Source: a virus | Virus record (IMG/VR): IMGVR_UViG_3300033233_000001 | Location: 233,750 to 297,749 of that record | Strand: one strand, 5' to 3' | DNA: 64,000 bases | Notes under the pieces: generated by a model | The model's database searches: none | The model's input: only the letters and a program-made list of their open reading frames with translations | Told to the model about the DNA's origin: nothing | In this document: positions 1-8,143 of the stretch, in pieces | Position numbering within the stretch: position 1 is the first letter of the stretch | Layout: each line of letters opens with the position of its first letter | Made by a program: the position numbers and the translations under genes

Positions 1-344
1 TGACCGATCGCGATCACGGCCTCTTCGGCAGTGAAACCATGATCGCGCACCAGCAGATAGAACTGATGCGCGACATCGTCAGCAAAGTTCGCTACGTGCT
101 CCGGGTCATTGGAGAACAAGGCGACGGTCTCCTTGTACGCCGTCTTCAGCGGTACACCCTCGTCGAGTAGCGTGTGCATGCGAGCAACTGCCTCGTTGCC
201 GGCGTTGTTCAGGCTGGCCGCGCTCGCGCCGTGCTGTGTCACGTAGCTCCGCTTCCAGTCGCCAATACGGCGCGTAGCGGCCTCAGCATGACGCCGATGG
301 CCGCCTGCCGGATTGCGAACGTGTCTACGTGCTCGGCGCTTCAT
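1..344 (-). CDS. unknown protein, basic N-terminus, partial at window edge
   Basis: Open from an ATG at 344 to the window edge, so the C-terminus is missing. The ribosome site GAGAGG lies 7 bases upstream, just after the stop of the preceding gene. The product begins with a strongly basic stretch (MKRRARRHVRNPAGGHRR) and continues as a soluble, mostly helical 114-residue fragment. The basic element sits at the N-terminus here, unlike its neighbours, which carry it at the C-terminus. It is the most downstream visible gene of the leftward cluster, and I recognise no family. Confidence 0.6.
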   Translation of the reverse strand, partial: MKRRARRHVRNPAGGHRRHAEAATRRIGDWKRSYVTQHGASAASLNNAGNEAVARMHTLLDEGVPLKTAYKETVALFSNDPEHVANFADDVAHQFYLLVRDHGFTAEEAVIAIG

Positions 345-354
345 GCTCGTCCTC

Positions 355-1098
355 TCAGACCGTCTGCCCGTCGTCCCTGAGATCGTCGATATAGCGCTCC
401 CAAGCCCGACCACGCTTGCCTGTCGGATTCGGATAGAGGCCCACGACGCCGCTTCCGTGATCGGTCGCGGTGAGCCCTTCCTTCTTGCAGAGCTTTTCGA
501 GGTCCGCCATCGGCAGCGTCGTGCTCGTCGAGCACTTCAGCGTGATGAGTGGCGAGACGGGCTTACAGTACCGCTTCGCTTCATCTGCATCCGTGTAGAC
601 CTTGATGTCCTTGGCCGGCAGCCCGCGCTTGCCGATGAAGCTCGTCAGCTGATGGCCGAAGCGAGTGCGACTCGGGCTCCAGCCACCCTCGTCGGCCGGC
701 GGCGGCGGAAGCGCCGGACGATCATCATCGTCCTTCTCGCCTTCGTTCGGAGTCGTCATGCCGTGCTTGTAGAGGTAGTAGCCTCCGCCGAGCACGCCGA
801 TCGTGATGAGACCCCAGCCCCACCCCGGCACTCCGGCATACCGCGCGGTCAAGATATTGCCGTCTGTCGCTGGCTGCACCGGTCCGGTCGGACCGATAGT
901 GCCCGGCAGCACGCCCTGTGCGAGCGACAGCGGGTAGTACCGCTGGCCTTCCGGCGCGTAGTACTGCTGCGGCATCCCATCGATGCCCTGCACCGTCATC
1001 GGGTGCCCACCTTCCGCGAGCATCGCCTGCTCGCTCGCCGCTTGGCGCTCGAAGTACTCGTTCTCCATCTCATCGATCTCGTCCATGGTGTCCGGCAT
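355..1098 (-). CDS. unknown single-pass membrane protein
   Basis: A 247-residue protein. It has an acidic N-terminal helix (residues 1-30), a Gln/Tyr/Pro-rich stretch, one hydrophobic segment at about 92-113 (GWGWGLITIGVLGGGYYLY), an acidic linker, and a soluble C-terminal domain with four Cys (178-204). It lacks the long Arg tail of its neighbours but has a short NPTGKRGR motif near the end. The start is supported by GAAAGG 7 bases upstream. It sits in the tight leftward cluster of putative virion membrane proteins; function unknown. Confidence 0.75.
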   Translation of the reverse strand: MPDTMDEIDEMENEYFERQAASEQAMLAEGGHPMTVQGIDGMPQQYYAPEGQRYYPLSLAQGVLPGTIGPTGPVQPATDGNILTARYAGVPGWGWGLITIGVLGGGYYLYKHGMTTPNEGEKDDDDRPALPPPPADEGGWSPSRTRFGHQLTSFIGKRGLPAKDIKVYTDADEAKRYCKPVSPLITLKCSTSTTLPMADLEKLCKKEGLTATDHGSGVVGLYPNPTGKRGRAWERYIDDLRDDGQTV

Positions 1099-1140
1099 GC
1101 CCAGCCTTTCGTGTGTGCCCAGTTATCGTTCCCAGAGACC

Positions 1141-1635
1141 TCAGCGTGAACGCCGATGTTTGCGTCGAGCATTACGACGTGCGCGTCGCTTGTTTGCCGT
1201 TGCAGCCGGCGCTCGACGACCCGACATCGCAACGAAGCCGACGGTGAGCACGACCGCACCGCCGATGAGGGCGATCGGGACCCAGGGGATCTCGCTCTCC
1301 GTCGCGCCGTACGTCATCGGCATGCCCGGCGCCGTCGGCCCATACGACGTCAACACCGTGCCACCGGTCTTGCCGCCCGTCGGAGCGTACGGCGAGTACG
1401 CCGGACCGCCGGTCGTCTTGGCGCCGCCTGTCGTCGGACCAGGCGCCGGAAAATCGGCGGAGATCGACGCCATCAGCGTGTCCTCCGACGGCGTCGTCGT
1501 CGACGGCGTCGTCTGCCCGAGCGGCTGCGCGTCGAACAGGTTCGCGCGGAAGATACCGCTACCGGTATCGTGACGCGGGCCCTGCCCGAGCGCCTCGCCG
1601 TTGAACAGATCATTCGTGAACAGTCCCTTACCCAT
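1141..1635 (-). CDS. tail-signature membrane protein
   Basis: A 164-residue protein. The N-terminus carries two GLGQ-like boxes (EALGQG, residues 14-19; QPLGQT, 37-42). A low-complexity Thr/Gly/Pro region follows, then one transmembrane segment (about 117-137), then a basic tail starting TANKRRARRN and running to the end. The ATG at 1635 is chosen over longer in-frame starts because GAGGAG lies 9 bases upstream. Layout matches the other leftward-cluster proteins, suggesting a virion membrane protein with the tail on one side of the membrane. That role is inference. Confidence 0.75.
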   Translation of the reverse strand: MGKGLFTNDLFNGEALGQGPRHDTGSGIFRANLFDAQPLGQTTPSTTTPSEDTLMASISADFPAPGPTTGGAKTTGGPAYSPYAPTGGKTGGTVLTSYGPTAPGMPMTYGATESEIPWVPIALIGGAVVLTVGFVAMSGRRAPAATANKRRARRNARRKHRRSR

Positions 1636-1649
1636 ATGACTTCTTCTCC

Positions 1650-1940
1650 TCATCGAGCCTCGCGGCTCGTCCTCTTGTTGCGACGCGGGCGCGACGTGCG
1701 CTTGCGGCCTCGGTTCTTCTTCAGTCCAGTCTTCTTCCACGCACGGAACTCGCCAGGCGTCACGTTGATGCGCTGCGCCGTTCTCTCGATGCTGCCCCAG
1801 CCTGCCTCGGCCAAAGCGGCCGAGCCCAGGTAGCCTTCATCGACGAAGCCTTTGACGCTGCCTCGCTCACCGAAGACGATCCATCCGCGTCGCGGGTTGC
1901 CGTTCGTGTCGTTGGTCGTCGCGATGTACACAGCCAGCAT
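1650..1940 (-). CDS. small soluble protein with Arg/Lys-rich tail
   Basis: A 96-residue protein with no transmembrane segment. Residues 1-72 form a small folded region (FGERGSVKGFVDEGYLG; TPGEFRAWKKTG), and the last 23 residues are the basic tail with two KRTSR units. The ATG at 1940 overlaps the upstream stop as TGATG, with AGGAG upstream. It shows that the tail is attached to soluble as well as membrane proteins. Function unknown. Confidence 0.7.
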   Translation of the reverse strand: MLAVYIATTNDTNGNPRRGWIVFGERGSVKGFVDEGYLGSAALAEAGWGSIERTAQRINVTPGEFRAWKKTGLKKNRGRKRTSRPRRNKRTSREAR

Positions 1941-2425
1941 CACCGTCTCCTGTGCTTGTTCGGCGTCGGCGCGGTCTCTTCCGGCGGCGGCGGCGCAGCC
2001 TCTTCCTCGCCACCCTGGTTACGGTTGGCGACGACGAGTGCGACCGCGGCCGCTCCGATCGCCCAGGTCATCCACGAGAAGCCGAGCGGACCCGTCACCG
2101 TACCATCAGGCTTCGTGGTCTCCAGAAAGGAAAAGAAGCCCTTCTTCGGCGTCGCGTTCGCGCTGGTCATCATCGGCATCGGCTGCGCCATCGAGCCATC
2201 CGGCATCTGCGTCGGAAGTGGCATCGAGATCGGCGGACTGATCGGGACAGCCGTCATCGGCGGCGGCGACGCGTCCACTGCCTGCGGTTGGGTGTACGCG
2301 TTAGGATCCGTCGTGAACTGCACCGTGGCCGACGGTGTAGTGTCAAACGGGTCGGTGGCGACCTCGGTCCCGAGACCATGAAGGCCGGGCAAGCGACGCG
2401 CGCGCGCTGGTTGACGATACGACAT
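1940..2425 (-). CDS. tail-signature membrane protein (MSYR...GLG)
   Basis: A 161-residue protein. It begins MSYRQPARAR and has a GLHGLG box at residues 14-19. A Pro/Met/Thr-rich region follows, then one transmembrane segment at about 116-134 (WMTWAIGAAAVALVV), an acidic Pro-rich stretch and a short basic end (TPNKHRRR). AGGAAGG precedes the ATG. It is one of the clearest examples of the shared plan: MSYR start, GLG box, transmembrane helix, TPN plus Arg end. Confidence 0.78.
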   Translation of the reverse strand: MSYRQPARARRLPGLHGLGTEVATDPFDTTPSATVQFTTDPNAYTQPQAVDASPPPMTAVPISPPISMPLPTQMPDGSMAQPMPMMTSANATPKKGFFSFLETTKPDGTVTGPLGFSWMTWAIGAAAVALVVANRNQGGEEEAAPPPPEETAPTPNKHRRR

Positions 2426-2428
2426 GAC

Positions 2429-3256
2429 CTAGGCCTTCCTGCTCGTGCGCTTGTTACGGCGCGAGGCGCGCCTGCGCCGATTCGGAGTCGACCGCGCGCT
2501 CTTGCGCGTCGACATATACCACGCGCCGCCGCCAACTACGACAGCGCCGCCGATGCCGACGTACAGCCATGGGAACCCGCCACCGACGTTCTGGTTCGCC
2601 GTAGTCGGCGTCGACGGCGGCGGCACTAGGTCGCTCGTCGTCACCGGCGCCTCGGTCCCTGGCACCGGCGAGGTCACGAGATCGACATTCGTCTTCGTCG
2701 GCGGTGGCGGCGGCGCGTCCGGCGGTTTCGGCTGCGAGCCGAAAGTCGGCGTGTACTTCAAGAGCACCGGCGCCTGCTCCTTCGGCGGCGCCAAGAACGT
2801 CGACAGCGACTTGTACGCCGTCACGTTGATAGTGCCAGGCGCGGCGACCAGTCCACCGACAAGATCTGTCGCCAGGCTCTTGTACGTCGCGCCAGGCCAG
2901 AACGTCATCAGCGCCTCGTTCAGTCGGCGCTCGCGGTTCGCATTCGTGATCGCAAGGTCGAGCAGCGCCTTCACCGTGGAGCCCGCCACTACCGTGCCGC
3001 CCGTATACGCTCCGGAGGCCAGCCGCGTCATGTCCGTCGGCCTCATGGCACGAAGACCGTCGCGCAGAGCCTTGAGCCCAGCCGCGTCTGCTGTCTCGTT
3101 GTTGATGGCCGCCATGCCCATGGCGCGGTCGGCCGCCTGCGCGAGCCGATCGCGATTCAACAGCGGCCAGGAGCCCTGCCCACGACCAGCTACGGGCGAA
3201 AACCCGCCGACGACAGCGAAGTCAATCGTTGCGCCAAGATCGTTCGTATAGCTCAT
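2429..3256 (-). CDS. tail-signature membrane protein (MSYTNDLGA)
   Basis: A 275-residue protein starting MSYTNDLGA, the same nine residues that open the next upstream gene, so the two are paralogous at least at the N-terminus. The middle has a helical soluble domain and a Pro/Thr linker. A transmembrane segment (PWLYVGIGGAVVVGGGAWYM) follows, then a tail beginning STPNRRRRASRR. The ATG at 3256 overlaps the preceding stop as ATGA; the longer frame upstream is the neighbour's coding region read out of frame. Confidence 0.78.
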   Translation of the reverse strand: MSYTNDLGATIDFAVVGGFSPVAGRGQGSWPLLNRDRLAQAADRAMGMAAINNETADAAGLKALRDGLRAMRPTDMTRLASGAYTGGTVVAGSTVKALLDLAITNANRERRLNEALMTFWPGATYKSLATDLVGGLVAAPGTINVTAYKSLSTFLAPPKEQAPVLLKYTPTFGSQPKPPDAPPPPPTKTNVDLVTSPVPGTEAPVTTSDLVPPPSTPTTANQNVGGGFPWLYVGIGGAVVVGGGAWYMSTRKSARSTPNRRRRASRRNKRTSRKA

Positions 3257-4353
3257 CGCCGCCCTCTGCTCGTGCGCGTTCGGCGCCTGTTCGGCGTCGG
3301 CCCCGGTCGCAGCAACAGATACCCACCGACCGCAACCGCGCCGCCGACTCCGATGTACATCCACGGGACCCCAAACAGCCCCGCTCGCGGAGCCACCGGC
3401 GGCGGCACCAGTTCCTGCGGCGTCGGCGGTACGAGACTGCCTTCAGGCCGCTCGACCGTCACCTCCGGCGGCGGTGGCGTAACCGTGTTCGCAACGCACA
3501 CGCCTGTCGCATCACGGTAGTAGCCGTCGTTGCACGCGATCTCCCTCGACCCCGAGCCCGTCACGTCCTGACCCTGGACCTTGCCCGCGTCGGTCCCGGC
3601 CTTCGCGGCCGCTTCGTCGGCGGCGACCTTCGCGGCAGCCGCTTCCGACGCACTCTTCGCGTCCTCGGCCGCCTTCGCCGCCGCGGCCGCAGCAGCCGCG
3701 TCATCGGCCGACTTCGCAGCCGCAGCAGCTTCCGCGGCGATCCTCGCATCAGCCGCCGCCTTGGCCGCAGCCGCCGCTTCGGCCTCGGCCTGAGCCTGCG
3801 CCGCCGCGCTCGCCTGCTGGCGCTGAAGAGTAGCCAGGGCCGCAGCCAGATTCGCCGCGCGCTGACGCAGCCGTTCTGCCGTCGCAGCCGCCTCTGCGGC
3901 AGCCTTCCGGCGCGCCGTCTCTGCGGCAGCAGCGGCAACAGCCGGATCGAACTCCATGGCCGCGACTCTCGCCATCAGCTTCGGACCGCGAATCTGCCAG
4001 TTGATGTAGCCGATCCGCGCGGTGCCGCGGTACCGATCCGAGATCGCTCCCTTGATGAGATTGACCAGCGCACGCGTGTTGACCAGGCCCGCCGCGTTCA
4101 CCGCGAGGACTCCGATCCAACTCGCCCCGTTGTTCAAGGCGGTCACGTCCGACCGTGCCGTTGTGCCCTCCGTACGAGACCGAAGCGCCGCAGACCGCAG
4201 CATCGCAGCCGCCCGCATCGCACGCACGATCTCGTTGCGCTCTGCCGCCGGATAGCCCGCACGGTAATCGACCCTGCCGGGCAGAACCGACTTGCTACTG
4301 AGTCCGGTGGGCGCGAGGTCCAGGCCGGCGCCAAGGTCGTTCGTGTAGCTCAT
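3253..4353 (-). CDS. tail-signature membrane protein with Ala-rich coiled coil
   Basis: A 366-residue protein opening MSYTNDLGA like its downstream neighbour. Residues 1-150 form a helical domain. About 150-255 is an extreme Ala/Lys/Glu-rich coiled coil. It ends with a Pro/Val linker, a transmembrane segment (PWMYIGVGGAVAVGGYLLL) and TPNRRRTRTSRGRR. GAAGGGAAG precedes the ATG and the stop of the previous gene overlaps it as ATGA. The long rod plus membrane anchor suggests a structural or spacer role; inferred only. Confidence 0.78.
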   Translation of the reverse strand: MSYTNDLGAGLDLAPTGLSSKSVLPGRVDYRAGYPAAERNEIVRAMRAAAMLRSAALRSRTEGTTARSDVTALNNGASWIGVLAVNAAGLVNTRALVNLIKGAISDRYRGTARIGYINWQIRGPKLMARVAAMEFDPAVAAAAAETARRKAAAEAAATAERLRQRAANLAAALATLQRQQASAAAQAQAEAEAAAAAKAAADARIAAEAAAAAKSADDAAAAAAAAKAAEDAKSASEAAAAKVAADEAAAKAGTDAGKVQGQDVTGSGSREIACNDGYYRDATGVCVANTVTPPPPEVTVERPEGSLVPPTPQELVPPPVAPRAGLFGVPWMYIGVGGAVAVGGYLLLRPGPTPNRRRTRTSRGRR

Positions 4354-5318
4354 TCGAGACTTCCCTTCAGCGCTGTCACCAGCGCGGACATCGCGGAACT
4401 AGACACCGGAGTAAACGTCGTGGCAATCCCAGAACGGAAAACCTGCTTGTTCATCGACGACGGAAGCCCGAGAACAGGCGGCCGGATCGTCGCGGCCGCA
4501 AACGCCGCTCTCGCAGCATCGCTCGCACTCGCAATCGCCGTTCGCCGAACGATCTGCCGTGGCGTCTCGCCAGACAGGACCGCCGCCAGCAGCTTCTCCG
4601 GAATCCGAATCTCATCACCGTTCGTGTTGGGACCGAAGTTGAAGCCGCCCGGCCAGTCACCATAGTCGAGGCGCGCCGCGCCGCTGTTCACGAGCGCTAC
4701 TCCCTCGTCGTAGTAGGCCTTCAACGCCTGGGCCATCGCGCCATCGTCCTTCGTGCTCACCGGTGCCGAGGGGGACAGGTATCCACTCTGCATGAGTGCG
4801 TTTCGCAACACGTCCTTGTACAAGCTATCGGCCACGTACAGCCGCACGTAGCCATCCGGATTCACGATCCAACGAGGCACACTCGTGCTCGTCAGACGCT
4901 CGTAGAGCGGCCGAGAAATCTGGAGATCTTTGCTGGAGTTCGTGTTGGGACCGAAGTCGGTACCCGTCGGCCACTCCGCGTCGTTCCGACCAGTCCTCAC
5001 CCAGTACGAGCGCACCGCCGTGATGAACGGGCCGTCATCCCTGATCTCATAGTCGTGGCTGCCATCCCACTTCTGCACGTTGCGACGCGCCGTGAAGAGA
5101 TGACTGTCAGCGTCGACGTTCCGACGATCGATCACGCCCAAGTCGGCCAGCCTCGACATCATGGCGTTCAGGACAGCCTCGTCTCCGATCTTCACGTAGT
5201 CCATGTCGCCATGCCGGAACGCGCTGGCCTGCATCGAACTCCACGAAGGCAGCGACGAGGGCGAGGGCGGCGTCTGTCCAAGACCGTTCCGCCGAACGCG
5301 AGGCATACGATAGGTCAT
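4350..5318 (-). CDS. unknown soluble protein with duplicated FGPNTN module
   Basis: A 322-residue protein starting MTYRMPRVRRNGLGQ, so it carries the N-terminal signature and GLGQ box, but it has neither transmembrane segment nor Arg tail. Two copies of a module are visible, each with a helix, a W-P/G turn and the invariant string FGPNTN followed by an I-P/S-x-L helix. The centres are about residues 120 and 245. CAGGAGG precedes the ATG. It may be the soluble partner of the membrane proteins around it. Confidence 0.75.
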   Translation of the reverse strand: MTYRMPRVRRNGLGQTPPSPSSLPSWSSMQASAFRHGDMDYVKIGDEAVLNAMMSRLADLGVIDRRNVDADSHLFTARRNVQKWDGSHDYEIRDDGPFITAVRSYWVRTGRNDAEWPTGTDFGPNTNSSKDLQISRPLYERLTSTSVPRWIVNPDGYVRLYVADSLYKDVLRNALMQSGYLSPSAPVSTKDDGAMAQALKAYYDEGVALVNSGAARLDYGDWPGGFNFGPNTNGDEIRIPEKLLAAVLSGETPRQIVRRTAIASASDAARAAFAAATIRPPVLGLPSSMNKQVFRSGIATTFTPVSSSAMSALVTALKGSLE

Positions 5319-6769
5319 GACGTCCTCCTGCTCGTTCGACGAGCGCGACGACGACGCGCGTTGGCGGTCGGAGCCGCAGCCCGCCGCTTACGCAGCGCGC
5401 GCACGGCGACCGCACCACCGACGACGATCGTCGCGCCGCCGCCCAGCCACGCGTACACGGGCACGCCGTTGAAGTCCTTCTGCCACCAAGGCAAACACGA
5501 CTGCCCACGAGACTGGGCGTTCAGCGCCAGCTGCGAGTCGATCAGAGCCATCTTCTGCACGATGGCGTCACGGTTCTGCGTGATCGCACCGGCCTTTGCT
5601 TGCGCGTCCGAGAACTGCAACGCCACCTGCTTCAACTGCGTGTCCAACGAGCGCTTGGCGTTCGAGAAGTACAGACACTTCATGTACTCCTTCGTCACCG
5701 CCATCGTGTCCTGCGCGACCGCGCCGTCTACGGCCTGAACGACCTCGTTGCGGATCGCTCTGACGATCGCGCCGCCGTCCGGGTTCGTCTCGCTCTGGAC
5801 ATACTGCTGAAGCCACTGCGCGCCGTCGAGCCCGCCCTGAAGCGCGGCCTTCGCGTTCGTAAGCGCAGCCGTGGTCGCATCGAGCGCCGCGACGGCCGCT
5901 GTGCACGCGTCGCCCGCAGCCGCATCGCGCGCCGCCGGGCCTGCAACCGCCGCCGCTGCGACGATCGCCTCTGTCTGTCCCGCCGCCGCCAGCGCCGCCG
6001 TCACCTTGGCCGCCGCGTCGTTGAACTGCCGCGTCGTCCGCGTGAGCGCAATCGCCCTGTTGAGCGGGCTGCCGGAGAACGGCGCGGCAAGCGCCGCAAA
6101 GAACCCGACCGTCGCGCTCGCCGAGCGGACCGCAGCCATCTGCAACGCGTTGTCGCTCTGGTCCTGGGCGACCTTGACGATCCCGCCCTTGCCGATCGGA
6201 CTCGGCAAGGTCGCCGATGCAGATCCTGCCGCCTGCACCGGCACGCCACTCGCCTTGCCGACGACGAGCAAGCCGAACGCACGAGCCGCGCTTGCCGAGA
6301 CTGCGCCCGGCCAGGCAAACGCCACCCACAGCGTGCCGTGCGAGATCGCCTGATTCGTTGCAGCATCGCGCATCCAACCGGACGCCACGAAGTTGGGAGC
6401 CGAATCGACGATCCGATCGGTGATCGCCTGGCCGGTGGCCTGGATGAGTGCGTTGCCGCCGGCCCCACCACCGTAGATGCCGTCGAGCGCCGCCTGCACC
6501 TTCACGTCGTCGAGCGTCACGTACGGCCAGGCCATGACCGCGACCTGACCGGGGCCTGGGTTCTCCGTAGTTCCGAGCGTTTCGAGCCGCAGCGACTGGC
6601 AGCTGTACGGGATGATGTCCAACGTCAACTGTCGCTGTGCAGCAGCCGTTGGCGCCGCCAACTGAGGAGCAACGCGCACGTTCGTGATCACCAACGGCGC
6701 AGCCGGGCGCGTCGGGTCAGAGGATGTCCCCTGTCCCAAGCCGAAGCCGTGCTGTGCGCGGTAGCTCAT
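5315..6769 (-). CDS. tail-signature membrane protein, 484 residues
   Basis: Begins MSYRAQHGFGLGQGT (signature plus GLGQ box). A large Ala-rich helical and beta ectodomain follows, with six Cys spread over it. A transmembrane segment comes near residues 428-447 (YAWLGGGATIVVGGAVAV), then a tail of PTANARRRRARR type ending in TSRRTS. It is the biggest ectodomain in this cluster apart from the gene at 9608. GAGGA lies 9 bases upstream of the ATG. Function unknown; virion membrane protein is the best inference. Confidence 0.77.
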   Translation of the reverse strand: MSYRAQHGFGLGQGTSSDPTRPAAPLVITNVRVAPQLAAPTAAAQRQLTLDIIPYSCQSLRLETLGTTENPGPGQVAVMAWPYVTLDDVKVQAALDGIYGGGAGGNALIQATGQAITDRIVDSAPNFVASGWMRDAATNQAISHGTLWVAFAWPGAVSASAARAFGLLVVGKASGVPVQAAGSASATLPSPIGKGGIVKVAQDQSDNALQMAAVRSASATVGFFAALAAPFSGSPLNRAIALTRTTRQFNDAAAKVTAALAAAGQTEAIVAAAAVAGPAARDAAAGDACTAAVAALDATTAALTNAKAALQGGLDGAQWLQQYVQSETNPDGGAIVRAIRNEVVQAVDGAVAQDTMAVTKEYMKCLYFSNAKRSLDTQLKQVALQFSDAQAKAGAITQNRDAIVQKMALIDSQLALNAQSRGQSCLPWWQKDFNGVPVYAWLGGGATIVVGGAVAVRALRKRRAAAPTANARRRRARRTSRRTS

Positions 6770-6781
6770 CTTCGTCGATCC

Positions 6782-7222
6782 TCAGTATCCAGGCCACCCG
6801 TATACGTACGACGGACACCAGGTTCCCATGCAGCGCTGCCAGTCGCTCGGGTCCAGGAATCCATCGCAGCGCCACTGCTCGCTGCACACCGGATAGTTAC
6901 CACCGTAGTAGTAGCCGTCGCCGTAGTAGCCCGGCCAGCCCCAACCCCAGCCGCCGCCCCAACCGCGCCCGCGCCAACGACCACCGTGCCCATGGCCGTG
7001 TCCGCCGTGGCCATGACGAGGCGCCCCGCCGCCCATGAACCCGGCGCCGCCGCCGCGAGGCCCGAGGCCGCCGCCGCCAGGCAGATTCCGAGGCGCACCT
7101 GGCATACCGCCGCCGGGACCGCGCATGGGCATTCCGCCACCCATCCGACCAGCGCCGCCGCCCCGGCCACCGCCACCGCCGCCACCCTTGCCGAGACCGT
7201 ATAGAGGCTGCCTGTAGCTCAT
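6782..7222 (-). CDS. Gly/His-rich protein with MSYR...GLG start
   Basis: A 146-residue low-complexity protein. It begins MSYRQPLYGLGKGG, then has Gly/Arg/Met-rich runs, a HGHGGHGHGHGG cluster, a Gly/Trp/Tyr-rich stretch, and a C-terminal piece with three Cys and aromatic residues (YVYGWPGY). No transmembrane segment and no Arg tail. The His cluster could bind metal, and the Gly/Tyr runs resemble adhesive or condensate-forming proteins. No family is recognised. Confidence 0.7.
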   Translation of the reverse strand: MSYRQPLYGLGKGGGGGGGRGGGAGRMGGGMPMRGPGGGMPGAPRNLPGGGGLGPRGGGAGFMGGGAPRHGHGGHGHGHGGRWRGRGWGGGWGWGWPGYYGDGYYYGGNYPVCSEQWRCDGFLDPSDWQRCMGTWCPSYVYGWPGY

Positions 7223-7341
7223 GACTGATCTCCGTACTTACGTTCCCACGCCCTGGCCTCAGGGCTGTTTTCGTACCTGACCGCGGCGACAAACCAGAGC
7301 GCGAATGCGCCGACCGCCATCCACTTGAGTCGCTCAGACAT
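7219..7341 (-). CDS. 40-residue membrane peptide
   Basis: MSERLKWMAVGAFALWFVAA is a short charged start followed by a single transmembrane helix; a polar tail (ENSPEARAWERKYGDQS) completes the 40 residues. The start at 7341 is preferred because it overlaps the stop of the upstream gene as TGATG; a longer in-frame extension runs antiparallel to nothing conserved. Size and layout fit a small virion membrane peptide or a holin-like peptide. No specific function can be assigned. Confidence 0.6.
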   Translation of the reverse strand: MSERLKWMAVGAFALWFVAAVRYENSPEARAWERKYGDQS

Positions 7342-7682
7342 CAGCGCCTCCGCTTGTTTCGACGCGCCCTGCGACGACCACGATTGGCCGTGGGCGACGC
7401 CGCGCGCGCCTTCATGCGCGTATAGAAGAACCACAGCGACCATGCACTCAACCCGAGACTCACGAACGCGACGTACTCCATGCGCCGCGCGCGCGCACGG
7501 TCTTCATCGATGAACGCGTCCTGCCCGAGATGGTCGTTCATCAGCCGCGGCGGATGCGTCTGAAACACCATGGGAGAGACCTGGCCACGAAGCCGCTGGG
7601 GCTGGCCGTAGTCGGCGAAGACCCATGGGTTCGTAACGCCCCACCTCTGGAAGCCGAGCGACCTGTCGACCTTGTAGCTCAT
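7341..7682 (-). CDS. tail-signature membrane protein
   Basis: A 113-residue protein: MSYKVDRSLGFQRWG at the N-terminus, then a helical region, one transmembrane segment (VAFVSLGLSAWSLWFFY) and the tail PTANRGRRRARRNKRRR. The ATG at 7682 overlaps the neighbouring stop as ATGA. The upstream part of the open frame is antisense-phase read-through of the next gene and is rejected as coding. Confidence 0.75.
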   Translation of the reverse strand: MSYKVDRSLGFQRWGVTNPWVFADYGQPQRLRGQVSPMVFQTHPPRLMNDHLGQDAFIDEDRARARRMEYVAFVSLGLSAWSLWFFYTRMKARAASPTANRGRRRARRNKRRR

Positions 7683-8143
7683 CGAGATCTCCCGCTGGTC
7701 CGCTTCTTCGGCCGGCGGCTGCCGCGCTTCTTGCTGCCGCGCTTCTTGTTCGCACGAAGCGGCGAGCCGTGGATCTCGCCGTCGTCGACGTACAGGTCGA
7801 ACATCCCAAACTTCTTCGCCGCTTTCGAGAGGCGCTTCTGGTTCTCTTCGGACAGATCGTCCTCGTCCCAAAAACCAGTGCCATGACCGTTCCTGTTCAA
7901 CCAGAAACGGTTGCCCGCGCGATCGTCGTCGATGCCGGCCTGATCGTCTGTCGCGCTCCAGAAGTACTCGTTGCCACCGAAGAACTCCTCGCAGTCTCGC
8001 TTCATCGCTGCGAGCGTCTCTGCTGCGATGTCAGCGGGTCCGTAGTGCTTGTCGAGCGGTTCGCCGCCAGACTCGTCGCTCTCGTCGTTCGTCGACCAGA
8101 GCGCCGCTTCGATGTACGCATCCGTGAACTTCTTGAGGCTCAT
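7679..8143 (-). CDS. widespread phage protein (FTDAYIEAALWS family) with added basic tail
   Basis: A 154-residue protein. Residues 1-125 match a family I know from many phages: FTDAYIEAALWS near the start, a DIA.ET segment, then F-W-L-x-R-N-G-H-G-x-G-F-W-D and a closing LYVDDGEI. Its function is unknown. In this window the family domain is followed by a 30-residue Lys/Arg-rich tail (ending PKKRTSGRSR) like those of its neighbours. The related phage proteins I recall end soon after the LYV-DG motif, so the tail looks added here. Confidence 0.75.
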   Translation of the reverse strand: MSLKKFTDAYIEAALWSTNDESDESGGEPLDKHYGPADIAAETLAAMKRDCEEFFGGNEYFWSATDDQAGIDDDRAGNRFWLNRNGHGTGFWDEDDLSEENQKRLSKAAKKFGMFDLYVDDGEIHGSPLRANKKRGSKKRGSRRPKKRTSGRSR

